The translations under genes and the position numbers were made by a program. From Odontocerum albicorne (taxonomy: Eukaryota > Arthropoda > Insecta > Trichoptera > Odontoceridae): a DNA stretch of 64,000 nt. The stretch is from NCBI GenBank assembly GCA_949825065.1, contig OX463848.1, positions 30,075,549 through 30,139,548 of the forward strand. The letters run 5' to 3'. Positions 34,890 to 46,949 of the stretch are shown in pieces. Within the stretch, counting starts at the first letter, position 1. Each line of letters starts with the position of its first letter. The notes beneath the pieces are model-generated. The model made no database searches. It was not told where the DNA came from and saw nothing but the letters and a program-made list of their open reading frames with translations.

Positions 34890-35560
34890 CACTTCATTTA
34901 CACAGCATCAGTGTTTTCGAATCCGAAAAGGTAAACTTGAAACAAGTGCGCGGCGCTGATTCCGACAGAGGTGAACTTTATTTTGAGAATATGGAAATAT
35001 GCAAGTGCCACAATAATATACCTACGATATGACTGTTTTCTGACTTAAACGACGAATTGCAAGACAAACACCTCTACACAAAATGGCGATAAAATTTGTC
35101 GCCACAGTTTAGCAGCGGCCAACGTGTAACATATTGTGTAAACTGCGCGGAACTCTGTTCTACGTTTCAGGATTGTATATCGATCCCCTTTACGTGGCAC
35201 GCCGAGCAACGAATGTGCAGCAACCGAAGAGATCCGATCCGCACGGCACCACTTATTACACTAGGCGGAAAGGAAAATTTACAACGAGGAAAAGCAATAC
35301 GTAGTTTACAAGCGCGTATAAAACTCAGCACAACGTATCTTTTTACTAAGTGCCCGAGATACTGTAGAGCAACTTTTTGCTACACTCAGCCCGTGCGGCG
35401 TGATTGTAGACCAACGCCGTCGTTACATACAACCACGGAACAACTAACTCCCTGCGCGGTTACCGGAGGCCTCTATAGATATGCGAATCGTTTGCTCTAT
35501 CTAGATATTTCTTCGATTAAAATAATTTCTTATCTGCATTCAGGTTAACATTTGTAAAAA
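34890..35560 (-). promoter_or_regulatory. Candidate gawky promoter / first-exon region
   Basis: This is the first stretch upstream of gawky with raised GC and many CpG (for example near 34950, 35100-35260 and 35390-35470), with no transposon recognised. That fits a promoter and untranslated first exon, but I found no definite TATA box, initiator or donor site. The plus-strand 150-codon ORF at 35096-35548 has no recognisable domain. Placement by composition and position only. Confidence 0.25.
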
Positions 35561-36192
35561 TAAACTGAATTATTTTCATGTGTAGAAAATCGATAAAATT
35601 TATAATTTACATATTAGTAAAAAATAATATTTTTTTAACATAAATACGTTAGAAACTTCGCAATTTAGCAAAAGCGTGAAAAATAGTTCTATATTGGGGG
35701 AATCATTACTTCTAGTCACGATAGTCGTGCAATCTCATTTTTCGGTTCAAAATTAGCGTCGTATAATATTTCTGTAAGAATGCAAATAGAAAACGGCAGC
35801 AGAGAATAACCATCAGAATGTTGGGTAGATAACTGCTCGCATTGGAGCCGGTCGATCGCACATCGGCGTCAACAAACAAAATGAATGGAATGGGCAGTAC
35901 TACACAGAGCGCTCAACTCAAAGCTCAGATAGTTCCGAGTATACACAAATCTACCTACACCTACACCTACTTATGAGCGAAATAAATTGTTTAAAATATT
36001 AACCGCACTCTATCACAGATTGTAATAACAAATATTCTTCGCAAAACGCACCATTTAATATAATATCATTTAGAGATAACTGTTTGTTCGAGACGGCTGT
36101 TACAAATATTATTGGACGCACATTTGTAAACTCAAACCAACGCACAAAACCAAATTTTGGCTTGCGATATAAAAAAACAAATCTATCTTGTA

Positions 36193-36417
36193 CAGTACCC
36201 GGCGGTAAGTAATACACATCGGACTAAAGAAAGACTGTCGGCCATTATAGGCTAAATTCGGCTTTGCAGTGTCGTCTCCGTCGCTTGACGTTTGACAAAT
36301 CGCGAAGGAACACGTGTATGAATGACAGAGACGACGCTCTACAAAGCCGAAGTTAGCCGATTATGGCCGACAGTCTCTTTCTTAAGCCCGATGTGTATTA
36401 CATACCGCCGGGTACTG
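36193..36417. mobile_element. Palindromic MITE, copy C
   Basis: TA flanks (36191-36192, 36418-36419); ends CAGTACCCGGCGGTAAGTAA and complement. The arms include GACTGTCGGCCATTATAGGC and TTCGGCTTTGCAG, mirrored by CTACAAAGCCGAAGTTAGCC and GATTATGGCCGACAGTC. The centre (GTTTGACAAATCGCGAAGGA) matches copy A. No coding capacity. Confidence 0.88.
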
Positions 36418-36752
36418 TACTGTGCAAAAAATATCATGCCATATAAATGAGTAAGTATATCATGGTTAAATTCTGTTTTGAAAAAATATTCTATACGAGT
36501 ACAAGTTTATATTTTTAAACAATTGGATGTTTCGATTATCTCAGAACAGGTATAATGTGGATTGAGTCCTTTTCGCATAATTACGTACAATTAAAAAATA
36601 TATTTGGAAATACTTTACGACTATAACCAGACGACGGTCAACAGATCTTCCTTATCCCAAATGAAGTGATCGTGTATATATAGTATGTTATTTATATATG
36701 AATGTGCAACATAGAAAACTGCTACAAAACATGTGGATATGATATAAACAGT

Positions 36753-38044
36753 CTGACCAATGCGAAAGGTGATTGATTTTATTTTCGCGTAACCACCAGC
36801 GCCATCTGTGGATGAATACATGAGTTGACAAGCGACACATTTAGACTATCCTCTGTAAAAGGTTAAAAGCGCTGGCATCGCTGGTTCATTCGTAATGACG
36901 TAACAATTGACAGTACCTTCAGAGTCGAGGTCGAAAAAAAAACAATGGAGCAACGGGCTAAATTTAAATTTTCTTACAAATTAGGTAAAAGTGCCACAGA
37001 AACTTTTGAAATGATTCAAACTGTTTATGGTAGTGAAGCAATGAGTCGTAAGAACGTTTTTAAGCGGTTTGCAAGATTTCGTGATGGTAGAGAGCATTGA
37101 AGATGATCCACGGTCTGGACCATCATTGACAGTTCGAATTGAAGAAAATATTCAAAAAGTGGTTGAAATTCTTCAAAATGATCGTTGTGCGTCTATAAGG
37201 CTCATCGAGGAACTCAATAGAATTCCTAAATCCACTGTCCATTTCATTTTAACGGAAAATTTGGGCAAGCATAAGGTCACACACTGACTGACGATGAAAA
37301 AGTTTACACAGTGGAGCACTGCCTATATATATATATATATATATATATACATGAAAAGAGCAGCTGATATGAATCCAGACTTCATGTCGAGCATTGTAAC
37401 AGGTGATGAAACATAGTGCTTTCAGTATGAGCCACTTACAAAGCGACACAGCTCGGAATAGAAGGGTCCACAATCTCCAAAACCGAAAAAAGTGCGCATG
37501 CAGAAGAGCCGAATCAAGACTGCTCACCGTTTTCTTTGGTTCCAAAAGAATTATCCATAAGGTCAAATGGTGAACGCCGACGTGTACTGAATCGTTCATC
37601 AATCGGTGTTTTGAATCGTTCACGGGCCAGGATTCTTCGAGTTCGACCCGAATACCGCGAACAAGGGGCATGTGGTCTTTGTTGCACGTTAATGCACTGG
37701 CGCACAAAAGCAAGATTATACGCGATTTCTTGACCAAAAAAAGTATCGACCACCCCCCGTATTCGGTTGATTTGACTCCATGCGACTTCTGGCAATTCCC
37801 GAAACTGAAATTAGCGATGAAAGGAAAGCGTTTTGACACGATTTTAGAAATTCAGAAGGCTTCGACCACGATTTTGGAGGCAATTCCGAAGAATGAGTTT
37901 CAGGGGTGCTTCAGAAAATTTTGCAACCGCTTCCAGTATTATATTGACTCACAAGGAGTGTATTTTGAATAAAAGATAATGTAAACTAAAAATAAACAAT
38001 GTCTTGTATTTCATTTCCCGTCAGTCACCTTTTGCATTGGACAT
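36753..38044 (+). mobile_element. mariner-family element 3, defective
   Basis: Inverted ends: CCAATGCGAAAGGTGATTGA at the left (36757) and, inward from the right, CCAATGCAAAAGGTGACTGA (ending near 38041). The tips are diverged so the exact boundaries are uncertain by a few bases. A TA microsatellite has expanded inside (37326-37350). Confidence 0.8.
36945..37972 (+). pseudogene. mariner-family transposase pseudogene (GVQW3/FLJ37770-like)
   Basis: It begins MEQRAKFKFSYKLGKSATET (36945), with the HTH block SRKNVFKRFARFRDGRE and, after a frameshift, IEDDPRSGPS, characteristic of this family. The first catalytic motif IVTGDET is present (about 37395) but followed by a stop. At the second motif the usual HDNAPAH reads LLHVNALAH, so the catalytic Asp is replaced by Val. 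The third motif reads YSVDLTPCDF. The end EFQGCFRKFCNRFQYYI...GVYFE is intact. Multiple stops and the lost Asp make it dead. Confidence 0.85.
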
Positions 38045-38332
38045 ATAGTGTATTAGAGGACCTAAATTAATGAATTTGATTAAAGTGACATCATCTCACT
38101 TTTCTGTGATCAATCCTACAATTGTTAAAAAATGGAAAACATTTTATTTTCAATTTTTACACCAAATTCCTGTTCAATACACACTGCAATTATACAATGT
38201 CTTTTTTATTACACTTTCAGGCCCTTATATAAATTTTCCAAGTCTCAACGATATCTTCATAATCATTGCAGACATAATCATTCAACATTTGCATTTAGTT
38301 GTGAACTATACTGTATTCTTCGTAGATATGTT

Positions 38333-38392
38333 ATTCCGATATTTTTGATAATCATTGTTTGTTTAAACTTGGATTGTCAAAAATATCGGAAT
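38333..38392. repeat. Inverted repeat, 21-bp arms
   Basis: ATTCCGATATTTTTGATAATC (38333-38353) pairs with 38372-38392 with one mismatch, across an 18-bp loop. No flanking duplication seen. Confidence 0.65.
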
Positions 38393-38814
38393 ACCGCAGT
38401 AAAAAAATAACGAAACTCAAGGCCAAAATTCCGACTACCCTACAAAATTGAATCACATGACTTCAGATTTACTATGTAATGTATACATGTTGGCAGCTAT
38501 TTCTGTTATAATTTCTTAGAATCAACCAGAGCTTGTTTAATGACCTGAAAAAACTGTGACATGTTTTTTTCACTATCGGTGATCGAAGTAAAAACAACCA
38601 GGCGGAAGACAAGCGTTCTACCTCTAGATCTCTGGGGTCGCACGTCAGAGGCAAGGTCAAGTGCAATAAGTAAATAAAAAAAATGCGCACAGGGGTTTAC
38701 TATCTTGTCCTCCTTGGAGAAAGAGCTCGAAACTGGTGTTGCGAAAATATCGTAATCATAAATAAACATTTCTTAACAGTTTTAAAACACAAACTTCCGC
38801 ACCAATAAGCTAAA

Positions 38815-39250
38815 ATCTCTAGTATTCTCCATAGTACCGTATGGAGTGGAAACATAGACGATGGGAAAGAATGAAGAAACATAATACTCGTAGATGCCTT
38901 CGAGATGTGGTGTTGGGAGGCGAATGTTTCGTATCCCATTGATCACAAGACGCACCAACGTCTCTATCATTCAAGAATACCAGAAGTCTTTCGACTACAT
39001 GCAGAAAAAAATTATAACATACTTAGGGCATGTTGCCAGAAAGAATAACGAAAGTCACGGGGACAGTTGAGGGGAAAATGAGCAAGAGGAAGGTGTCCTA
39101 CAAGACGGATGGACAAAATAAAGGACTTAACAGGATCCGCTTTAAACGCTGCATTCAACATGGACCGAAAAAGTTGAAGATAGACGGTGCACCAAGTTCC
39201 AGCAGAGGACCACCACGCTCGGCAGTGAGTACGCGATGAAGAATTTTTCA
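38815..39250 (+). pseudogene. LINE ORF2 C-terminal fragment
   Basis: Plus-strand homologue of the fragment at 23083-23435. It contains GATGCCTTCGAGATGTGGTG, encoding DAFEMWCW, then MLPERITKVTGTVEGKMSKR (39030 on) and IQHGPKKLKIDGAPSSSRGP. The order DAFEMWCWRR, GHV.R, basic Gly-rich linker is that of RTE-like LINE ends. Frameshifts separate the parts. Confidence 0.7.
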
Positions 39251-39584
39251 CAATTCAATTCTTCCATTACCCACGAATAAATATATCAATTTTATTATTT
39301 TACAACGATCTATATCTGAACCAACTATTACAAAGTGTGTACTTATATTTTATGTTTAGTGTGCGACGACAGGTAGACAAACATTCATTTGTAAATTGAT
39401 GGCTGAGTCATTCCCATTTCGAAAGTAGTCGACGATGAAGCAAATAAAAACAAAACAAGAACAAATAAAACACGAACATTTCAAGGAACACAGCAATATA
39501 TACAGAATGCGTTTTATGTTCCAGGCCGGTGTTTTTTTTTCTTTTAAATGAAACACAATTTTATAATTTATATTTAATTGATTA

Positions 39585-41477
39585 TTTAACCCAAAAGATC
39601 GCTTTTAAAAATTGGTCTAACTGTGATAATGAAACAGAAAAAGAAGGCCTCCTTCTATTGTATAGGGAAGCCAAAAGAAAAGCGAAAAAACTAGTAGCCT
39701 CTGCCCAACATGAGGCGATGAAAGACATATACGAAGAACTGGAAACACAACAAGGAGCTCAGAAATATATATAGAATTGCGGCACAAAGAAAAGAGAGAG
39801 CTAAATCGATCAGAACCCCTAAGTACATAGAGGATAATGAAGGCAAGTTAATCACTGAAGAAAGTAAAATATGTGAAAGATGGAAAGACTACTACTCAGA
39901 ACTACTGAATGAAGAATTTCCGAGAACCTCATATCCTTCAGAACAACAAATCTTTGGGTCAATTGTAGAAATGACTCCTGCAGAAGTAGGGTTGGCCATA
40001 TGTCAAATGAAAATAGAAAAAGCAATAGGACCAGACAATATACCAACTGAATTTTGGAAAGAATGTGGTGAATGGGGACAGAATTGGCTGTGTAAGCTCT
40101 TTAATAAAATATTGGCCGGAACCTCAATGCCAAATCAAATCCGAAGAAGCTTTCTCCTTCCCTTCTACATAAACAAAGGAGACTCCAGGAAATGCGACAA
40201 CTATAGACGCATCAAGCTAATATCCCACACAATGAAAATCTATGAGCGAATTATAAACTCGAGAATCAGGAATTTGGTGGAAATACATGACAACCAGTGT
40301 GGCTTCGTATCGGGAAAATCAATAGTAGACGCCATTCAAACCGTTAGACTCCTTGTCGAAAAACACCGTGATGCCAAATAAGACCTTCATATGGTCTTCA
40401 TCGATCTTGAAAAGGCATTTGACAGGGTCCCTAGGAGCCTAATTTGGGCAGCACTTAGAGCACCTCGTGTACCAGAAAAGTATATACTTGACATCCAGGA
40501 CATGTACGATAACGTGACAATGCAAGTGAGGTGCACTTCGAGAACTTCACCAGAATTACCTGTAAAGGTGGGGGTACATCAAGGATCGGTACTCAGTCCG
40601 CTACTGTTCATCTTAGTCATGGACTATTTAACTAACCAGGAAATGAACAGTTTCCTAAAGATCCTACTATTTGCAGACGATATCGTATTAATAATTGAAA
40701 AACATGAAGACCTGCAAAATAGTCTGGAAAGGTGGAGAAGAATCTTGGAGGGCAATGGATTAAGACTGAGCAGAAAGAAAACAGAGTATCTGTACCTACC
40801 ATTCGAGAACACAAATGCTGTCACTCCCGTAATGCAAGTGGATGGAGAAACATTACCAAATTGTGACTCCTTTAAGTATCTTGGGTCACTCATCCATAGC
40901 GATGGAGGATGTGCAGCAGATGTAACACATAGAATTAGTGTGGGATGGGTGGAGTTTAGATCAATGACGGGAGTTCTATGTGATCCGAAAATGCCAGTTA
41001 AGTTAAAAGGAAAAGTATACCAAACGATTGTCAGACCCGCACTCCTCTATAGCTCCGAATGCTGGACGATGTATAACTCTTACTCTAGGCAACTAGAAAC
41101 TGCTGAAATGCGCATGCTAAGATGGTCAGCTGGCGTGTCCCTAAGAGACAAAATAAAAAGCTCACGCATTCGTGGAAGTCTAGGTGTTACAGACATCAAC
41201 AGTAAGATGGAGAGGCGATTGAGATGGTATGGGCACGTTGGACGGAGAGCACCCGATCACATTGTGAACCAGGCTCCATGGATCTTCCTCGAATAACAAC
41301 CAGAGGAAGACCAACGAATTCATGGGTGGTGCAAAAAGATAACCCGATGCAGAGGCACGGCCTGGGGGACGTAGTCCGGGACAGAAGAGCATAAAACCTG
41401 AGGACGAGGAGAGCTGACCCCAACAGTCTTCGCAGACAGTGAGTTGGGATGGAGGCAGGGAGAAGAAGAAGAAGAAA
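39585..41477 (+). mobile_element. RTE/BovB-like LINE, 5'-truncated
   Basis: Begins inside the endonuclease-reverse transcriptase linker and ends in a GAAGAAGAAGAA tail. A diverged duplication of TATTTAATTGATTAT-like target sequence lies on both sides. It is inserted in the Tc3-like element above, so it is the younger of the two. Confidence 0.85.
39600..41296 (+). pseudogene. RTE LINE ORF2 (reverse transcriptase), near-complete RT domain
   Basis: The linker (EGLLLLYREAKRKAKKLVAS) is followed by a frameshift near 39770. Then come KIEKAIGPDNIPTEFWKECG, FVSGKSIVDAIQTVRLL, an in-frame TAA (40379), and VFIDLEKAFDRVPRS with the first catalytic Asp. Next are GVHQGSVLSPLLFILVMDYL, LLFADDIVLI with the catalytic Asp pair, and GLRLSRKKTEYLYLPF. 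The C-terminal domain has MERRLRWYGHVGRR. The GVHQGS...LSP and SRKKTEY motifs point to the RTE/BovB clade. The RT active-site residues are intact; only two lesions break the frame, implying moderate age. Confidence 0.9.
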
Positions 41478-41504
41478 GATATTTTATTGATTGATTATAA
41501 TATG

Positions 41505-41990
41505 GTCTTTACCATTATGTATGGAATATAATGTCGGTCAAGTGGCCGCCTCTGGCCGTGGCGCAGACGAGCTCTTTCAAGCATATTTTGCATAACATAC
41601 TCGCAGACTTCTGGTGTTATTTCAGCAATTTCTTTTCGAATGTTGTCCTTAAGCATCGGGATTGTGGTTGATTTGTTGGTGTACACATTTTCCTTCAAGT
41701 ACCCCCCCATAGGAAATAATCGGGGGCGGTCAAATCAGGGGATCGTGGGGGGCAGTCTATATCACCACTTTTTGACACTATTCGGCCGGGAAAAGTTTCT
41801 CGCAAAATTTGCATCGTAGCACGAGCTGCGTGTGATGTGGCACCGTCCTATTGGAACCACGTGTGCTGTAGGCCCAATTGATCCAATTCGGGAACAAGAA
41901 AGTTTACCAACATGTCACAATAGCGATCACCAGTAAATGTTACAGCATTGCCTCTAGCACCTTCAAGCATTTTTCTTATTTAACTGCTAC
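41505..41990 (-). pseudogene. Tc3-like transposase, C-terminal half
   Basis: Minus strand: GNAVTFTGDRYCDMLVNFLV near 41950, a damaged DGATSHAARATMQILRETFP with the second catalytic Asp, CPPRSPDLTAPDYFLWGYLK with the third acidic motif region, and TTIPMLKDNIRKEIAEITPE followed by a Glu/Met-rich tail ending in a frameshifted GGHLTDIIFHT-like region. The tail is nearly identical to the one at 55400-55565. At least one stop (in WFQ*DGA) and one frameshift are present. Confidence 0.8.
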
Positions 41991-42142
41991 TTAAATTTTA
42001 AATTTATCATATTTACAACGTTTAAGACGCGTTCATGCCAATCGATTATACAAAAAAATATGGATGATGAAAGAAATTGCTTCAAAGCAATAAACCTGTT
42101 AGATGTGTTTGTATGAGTGTTACATAAATAAATTTTATAATA

Positions 42143-42360
42143 ATTATGACAACCTCCGTGGCCTAACCAGCAAGATGTTTGACTTATAGACCAGATGCTT
42201 TGGGTTCAATGCCCAATACCAAAAAAAGGAGCCAGTATAATAAAATAATTTGTCTAGTAACAATATTCGTGCCGCCGAGTATGTGTACAACTGTTGTTGC
42301 CCCTTGCGTACGGTAGTGTTGCCAACACGTGCAATAACAAACCGCGAGTTTCGTATTTAT
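42143..42360 (+). repeat. tRNA-derived SINE
   Basis: Head TATGACAACCTCCGTGGCCT with an A-box region and a B-box-like GGGTTCAATGCC at 42210. The body has AGTAACAATATTCGTGCCGC and GTAGTGTTGCCAACACGTGC, matching the SINE at 46711. The 3' end is unclear. Confidence 0.65.
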
Positions 42361-42469
42361 TCCGGAGATTCTAAGCTCGAAGCCTAGATAACTGGAGCCG
42401 ATGATAATACTGCCTCCCGGCCATGCCCTTCAATATACCCGAATCACGAATTTGGAAATGTTGAAGGGT

Positions 42470-42489
42470 ATATATATATATATATATAC
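42470..42489. repeat. TA microsatellite
   Basis: Pure TA run of about 20 bp. Confidence 0.75.
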
Positions 42490-44200
42490 AATACGAAAAA
42501 ATAATTATGATTAAGTTAAATTCGTGAAAAATTTTATCAGACGATTTTATGCATGGTGTATTGCGTACGAGTATAACTACAATATTTTGTAAAGTAAATC
42601 TGTGAATTAACTGGTGGCAAAAATACTTAACATGTTTACGGATAGCCATAATATCGATAGACCCCTTAAGTATGGTATGTTCATGACTAACAGAAAGCAA
42701 TACAACATTTTGCAATCGGTTCAAAAGGAACATCTCTAAGGTTCCAAGTGGGTAGACAGAAAAGGTAAAAAAGACATTCATTCTCGACAATTTGTTCCAC
42801 GGATAGTGTAGACAGCATATCCCAATACGATGCAATGTGGAGCATGAGTTACGAAAATGGGTATATTTTAGTGTGAATTCTACAGGTAAGGACTTTCTCG
42901 ACATTTTTATGGGTCTTAAACAATTATTACTGGATTTTTTATGGTCTACCTACATTCTTTATTACATCACTGTCATTTAAAAGAAAGCACGCTAATTTCC
43001 AAAGTTTAATATCAATACAGTAAGATGAAATACTTCGAGATCCATTCGAGGAGCGATGAAGAAAAAAAGTTTAAATTTGTTAGAATCCTCTATTTTATTT
43101 ACAAACGAGTACCATATTTATAAATCATCAGAGCAAATGATTGTTTGGAAAAAGTTTAGTTCGACCTAGTAAAATTTGTTAAATAACTTAACAAATATTC
43201 TGAGATGTAATTAAATCGGCCTAACAAAATAACGAGATAAATTCTTCGGACTTCTCTAAAAACTTGCCGTAGAGAGAAACAAATCTGCCTGAATTCCAAA
43301 GAGAACTTTCCATAGCTTGAGACACTGCCAATGCCGTCATGAGAAATAGAAATTGAAATTAGTTGACCTTGCGGGGTCAAAGGAGTAGCGCGTCGCGTCC
43401 CTGCGCAGCGAGATAACATTCATATTGCCGAATAAGAGTTTTTCTTTTCACGCGTCGCGACACCACTGTTTCTGTTTGCCTTCAATTTCTAGGTATTTCT
43501 TTATCTATTGCAACAGGACACCGTGCAGTCGCACTCACACGTTGCATTCTCGAGCGCTTAATCAAAACTTCGTAACACCGTCGTAACATCATAACATAAT
43601 TTAGAAGGTACACCGTTTATGGTGACTCCGGTCGGGTAAATGCCAAGTAATAATTTCGAGAAAATGGAAAACGCTGAACAGATTTTGTGAAAATGTCATA
43701 AATACTCTTACAACAAAAAATAACGAAAACACCGTGTAGATTGAGTAGATGTATGCATTTTAACAGAACTTCTTCATCATAGCAATTTAATTCGAACATT
43801 AATAAAATAAGATTTCTAGTTTCAGATTAGTTGGTTTTGAAATATACAGGAATATGTATGCTTAATGTGTACAAATTTTGAAATACATTATTTGAAGACT
43901 GCATAAAAAAATAAAAAAGATTATCTTATTTTTCACATTTATTATCAACTTAAATAAATATCAATTAACTTAATATCCATTTGTCAAGCAAAATTCTCGT
44001 TCATAAAAAAATGGACACGTTTATGTTAAAAGAAAAGGACTCAACTATTAAAACTCTACTTTTCACACTATCCATTACATATTTTAAATAAAACCAGAAA
44101 ACTGTGTTATTAGCCTGGGTTCATGAAACAGGGATTATAAAAAAATAAGCAAACTATTGTTTTGTGGTTAATTCTTTTTATGAACGATTTCAAGTTAATT
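42490..44200. other. Anonymous AT-rich intergenic DNA
   Basis: No gene supported. The minus-strand ORF at 42371-42904 (177 codons) has no recognisable motif and includes the TA microsatellite and part of the SINE, so I do not call it. Confidence 0.5.
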
Positions 44201-44220
44201 AAGTTAAAACTCATTTTATA

Positions 44221-44403
44221 AATTGAAGAGTAAAACTCATAAACCACCCAAGAGCCGGTATTTGAGTCAACTGCTTGTGGAGATGTGCCCAGTAACATAT
44301 TTGGTTGTAAAACAGAATCACTTTTCACGTCGCTTGTTAATACTGTTTTTCCATAAAAAAATCAAAATATGGTTATGTGGTTTATGAGTTTAACTCTTCA
44401 ATT
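44221..44403. repeat. Fold-back repeat with 27-bp arms
   Basis: 44221-44247 (AATTGAAGAGTAAAACTCAT, then AAACCAC) is the inverted complement of 44377-44403 with one mismatch, spaced by 129 bp. There is no clear target duplication. It could be a small MITE. Confidence 0.7.
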
Positions 44404-45500
44404 GTTGAGATAGCAAATTTTGAAAAAAAGGAAATTGGTCTGAATTAGTTGGGATTACGATTTCCAATAGTTGGAGTAGGAAAAGGGTTCAAGTGTGGGC
44501 GAGAGATAGTTTATTAACGAGTGGGTATGTTAGATAGTTTATTAACGAGACACGACTAACCCACAAAAATATAAAATTTGAGTTAGGCACATACGCTACA
44601 TCTTTATACCCGTTTCTATCAGAATCAAACATGATTATGAGTTCATAGTTCACCATAGGTGCAGATATCTACCGTTAAATTTTGGAAACAACAGAAAACA
44701 AACCATTTTTGAATAGATCTGCAATTTTGAAATCAATTATCTCAAAATACGATACATGTGGGATAGTCATGTCTGGTTCTGACCCACTCATTTATAACAC
44801 AGTATAACTAACTATACAAACATTTTTAAAAATTTCCACTGAATGGACAAAAACGGATAATCCCAAGAAAAACATGCCTATAAAAAACAAGGGTTTTTAC
44901 TGTGTAGGAATATCTCCAGCAAAAATAAACATTGCACTCATAATTTAGCAGAGAAATTTTATGACTTCGCCATTATTAAAGCATTAACCGCCTGGGGCAA
45001 AAACTTTCCCTAATACTTTCTCCATGTACTGTAGACCTTGCCAACCTTTATTGCTTAATAACCCTTAGTGACTAAGTCTAAAAGTGGAAGGGAAGAAAAA
45101 ATAACATTCGCCATAAATTGGAACATAAAATGAGAATCAATAGAGAACTATTCGTCAATGAATCAGTAACGGAATGTTAGTATGAATGTGGCAAAGAGAT
45201 AAAGCTAGGAATACTTTGACTGTATTATATTCATATTACTAAGTTCATCCTTTCAATAGTTTATAGGCAACATCGAATTATTGTTAAGTTGTTGCTTACC
45301 AGAGACGGCTGGTAAAATCAGCTAGGTAGAAGTGATCATTGCGCGAGTACATCCCTATACACTTCTTCCTTAGATAAAACACAATGTCAACTTTTTTAAA
45401 TATTGTACGCTTTAATCTCAGAAGAAAAAATCTTAAAAATGTAAAAAGCTTAATCTTAGAATAAAAAAAAATATTATTTTTGGAATCTTAGAAAAGACGT
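44404..45500. other. Anonymous AT-rich intergenic DNA
   Basis: Only a short direct repeat AGATAGTTTATTAACGAG (near 44491 and 44532) was noticed. No gene seen. Confidence 0.5.
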
Positions 45501-45519
45501 TTGTTTCACTTTGTGGTGT

Positions 45520-45912
45520 CATGTTTATAATTTTTTAATAAAATAACTGAAACACATTTTTTTTTATTCACTACTGTATTATTATTACACAAGTGAATAC
45601 AAAAATAAAAAATGTGTTTTATTTATTAAAAAATTGAAAAATAATTATTGTTATATCAAAACCCAATACAAATCGCTTCCATTTATGTACCATACATAAA
45701 TGGACGCGATTTAAATATGTTTATATTTTTTTAATAAAATAATTGAAACACTTATTTCTTATTCACCACCGTTTTATTACACAGTGAATACAAAAATAAA
45801 AAATGTGTTTTATTTATTAAAAATATAAGAAATAATTATTTTTATATCAAAACCCAATACAAATCGCTTCTATACATATAAATGGAATCGATGCATCATA
45901 CATAAATGGAAG
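45520..45912. repeat. Two-copy tandem repeat, about 191-196 bp, with internal hairpins
   Basis: Landmarks repeat once: TTAATAAAATAA.TGAAACAC (45535, 45731), AATACAAAAATAAAAAATGT (about 45597 and 45788) and TATCAAAACCCAATACAAAT (about 45654 and 45846). Within each unit AAACAC...ATTCAC and GTGAATAC...GTGTTT form an imperfect stem. Unit 1 also has CCATTTATGT, ACCAT, ACATAAATGG, a perfect 10-bp hairpin. Confidence 0.75.
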
Positions 45913-46710
45913 GCATTTCAATATGTTAACATAGCGCGATACAAACACACGTTGGAGATGGATCTGAATATGTACATTATCTGACCCGTAATACCACTGA
46001 TATTTAGTGAGTTTATGGAGTTTTTGCAGGCAGATATCAGTAATCGCAGCTCCAAACATTATACGAGTACGTATATTGCATGTCAAAAATAAACTAATAT
46101 TTTTCTCAAAATAAGTGTACAAACGGAGTACATATTAGGTCGAGTGAACTCAGTTTTATTTTAATTTCGTGAATACGAATTCAAAAAGGTGTATTTACAT
46201 GAAAATTTCTTTATATGTATTTTGAGATAGTGAGTTTTAGAGAAATATAGTGAAATCAGTAAAATTTTGAAAAATGGAAGAAATCGACGCATTCCACTTT
46301 GTAAACAAAGATGGTCAAAATAAAACTACGACCAAATCCATAGATACAACTAAAAATTCTTCAACCAACATAACATAATGCCAACACTAATAAATATAGC
46401 ACATACTTAATTTATTGGTATCCAACTTTGCACATGTGACCATAATTACGTAGGAAGGTATTCTACAATAGCTACCTAGGTGTAGTTATTTAACGTACTT
46501 GGATACATCAGTTTGAGCAGTGAACACACACATACGCCATTCCAAAAGTTACACAATGATTGATTTACGTCCCATTAATCGCGACAGCTGAAATTCTGAC
46601 AAAAATAATGTGAGTTTCCCACCTATAGTATACTTGTCACGAGTATCGTTAAATCAAATTCCCTGGCGAAATGAAAGCTTTTTATAGTATTCTTACTGAA
46701 TCAAAAAATG

Positions 46711-46945
46711 TTATGACGATTTCCGTGGCCTAGTTGGTAAAACTCTTGTCTGTCACTCGGGGGTTTCAAGTTCAATTCCCGGTGGAACAAAAAAATAACA
46801 AAAAAACAGGGTGAGGTTTAATAGTTCTTCAGGTAACAATACTACTCCACTTGCGGCAGTATTGTCAGCACGTATGATGAACTACAAGTTACGTGCCTAC
46901 TCCAGAGGTTCTTAAACTGAAAGCACGATCAATAGAACCGAAGAC
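46711..46945 (+). repeat. tRNA-derived SINE with A and B boxes
   Basis: The head TTATGACGATTTCCGTGGCC runs into TAGTTGGTAAAACTC (A box) and AGTTCAATTCCCGGTGGAAC (B box) with tRNA-like spacing. The body has CAGGTAACAATACTACTCCA and ACTTGCGGCAGTATTGTCAG, like the SINE at 42143. It is the best preserved promoter of the SINE copies here. Confidence 0.75.
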
Positions 46946-46949
46946 AATG

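Larger units (their letters stand above)
39503..41990 (-). mobile_element. Tc3-like transposon interrupted by an RTE LINE
   Basis: The outer right-end repeat starts CAGAATGCGTTTTATGTTCC at 39503, preceded by TA, and matches the ends of the element at 54164-55667. Sequence identical in order to that element's 3' end runs to about 39584, is broken by a LINE, and resumes at about 41478 with the transposase C-terminus on the minus strand. The transposase side ends at about 41990 without a second terminal repeat, so the element is also 5'-truncated. Confidence 0.8.

Noticed and set aside
35096..35548. 150-codon plus-strand ORF with many Cys
   Set aside because: No domain or splice context. It lies in the CpG-richer stretch upstream of gawky, where chance ORFs are longer.
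42371..42904. 177-codon minus-strand ORF
   Set aside because: No recognisable motif; it overlaps a TA microsatellite and a SINE, and its residue composition looks like translated AT-rich non-coding DNA.
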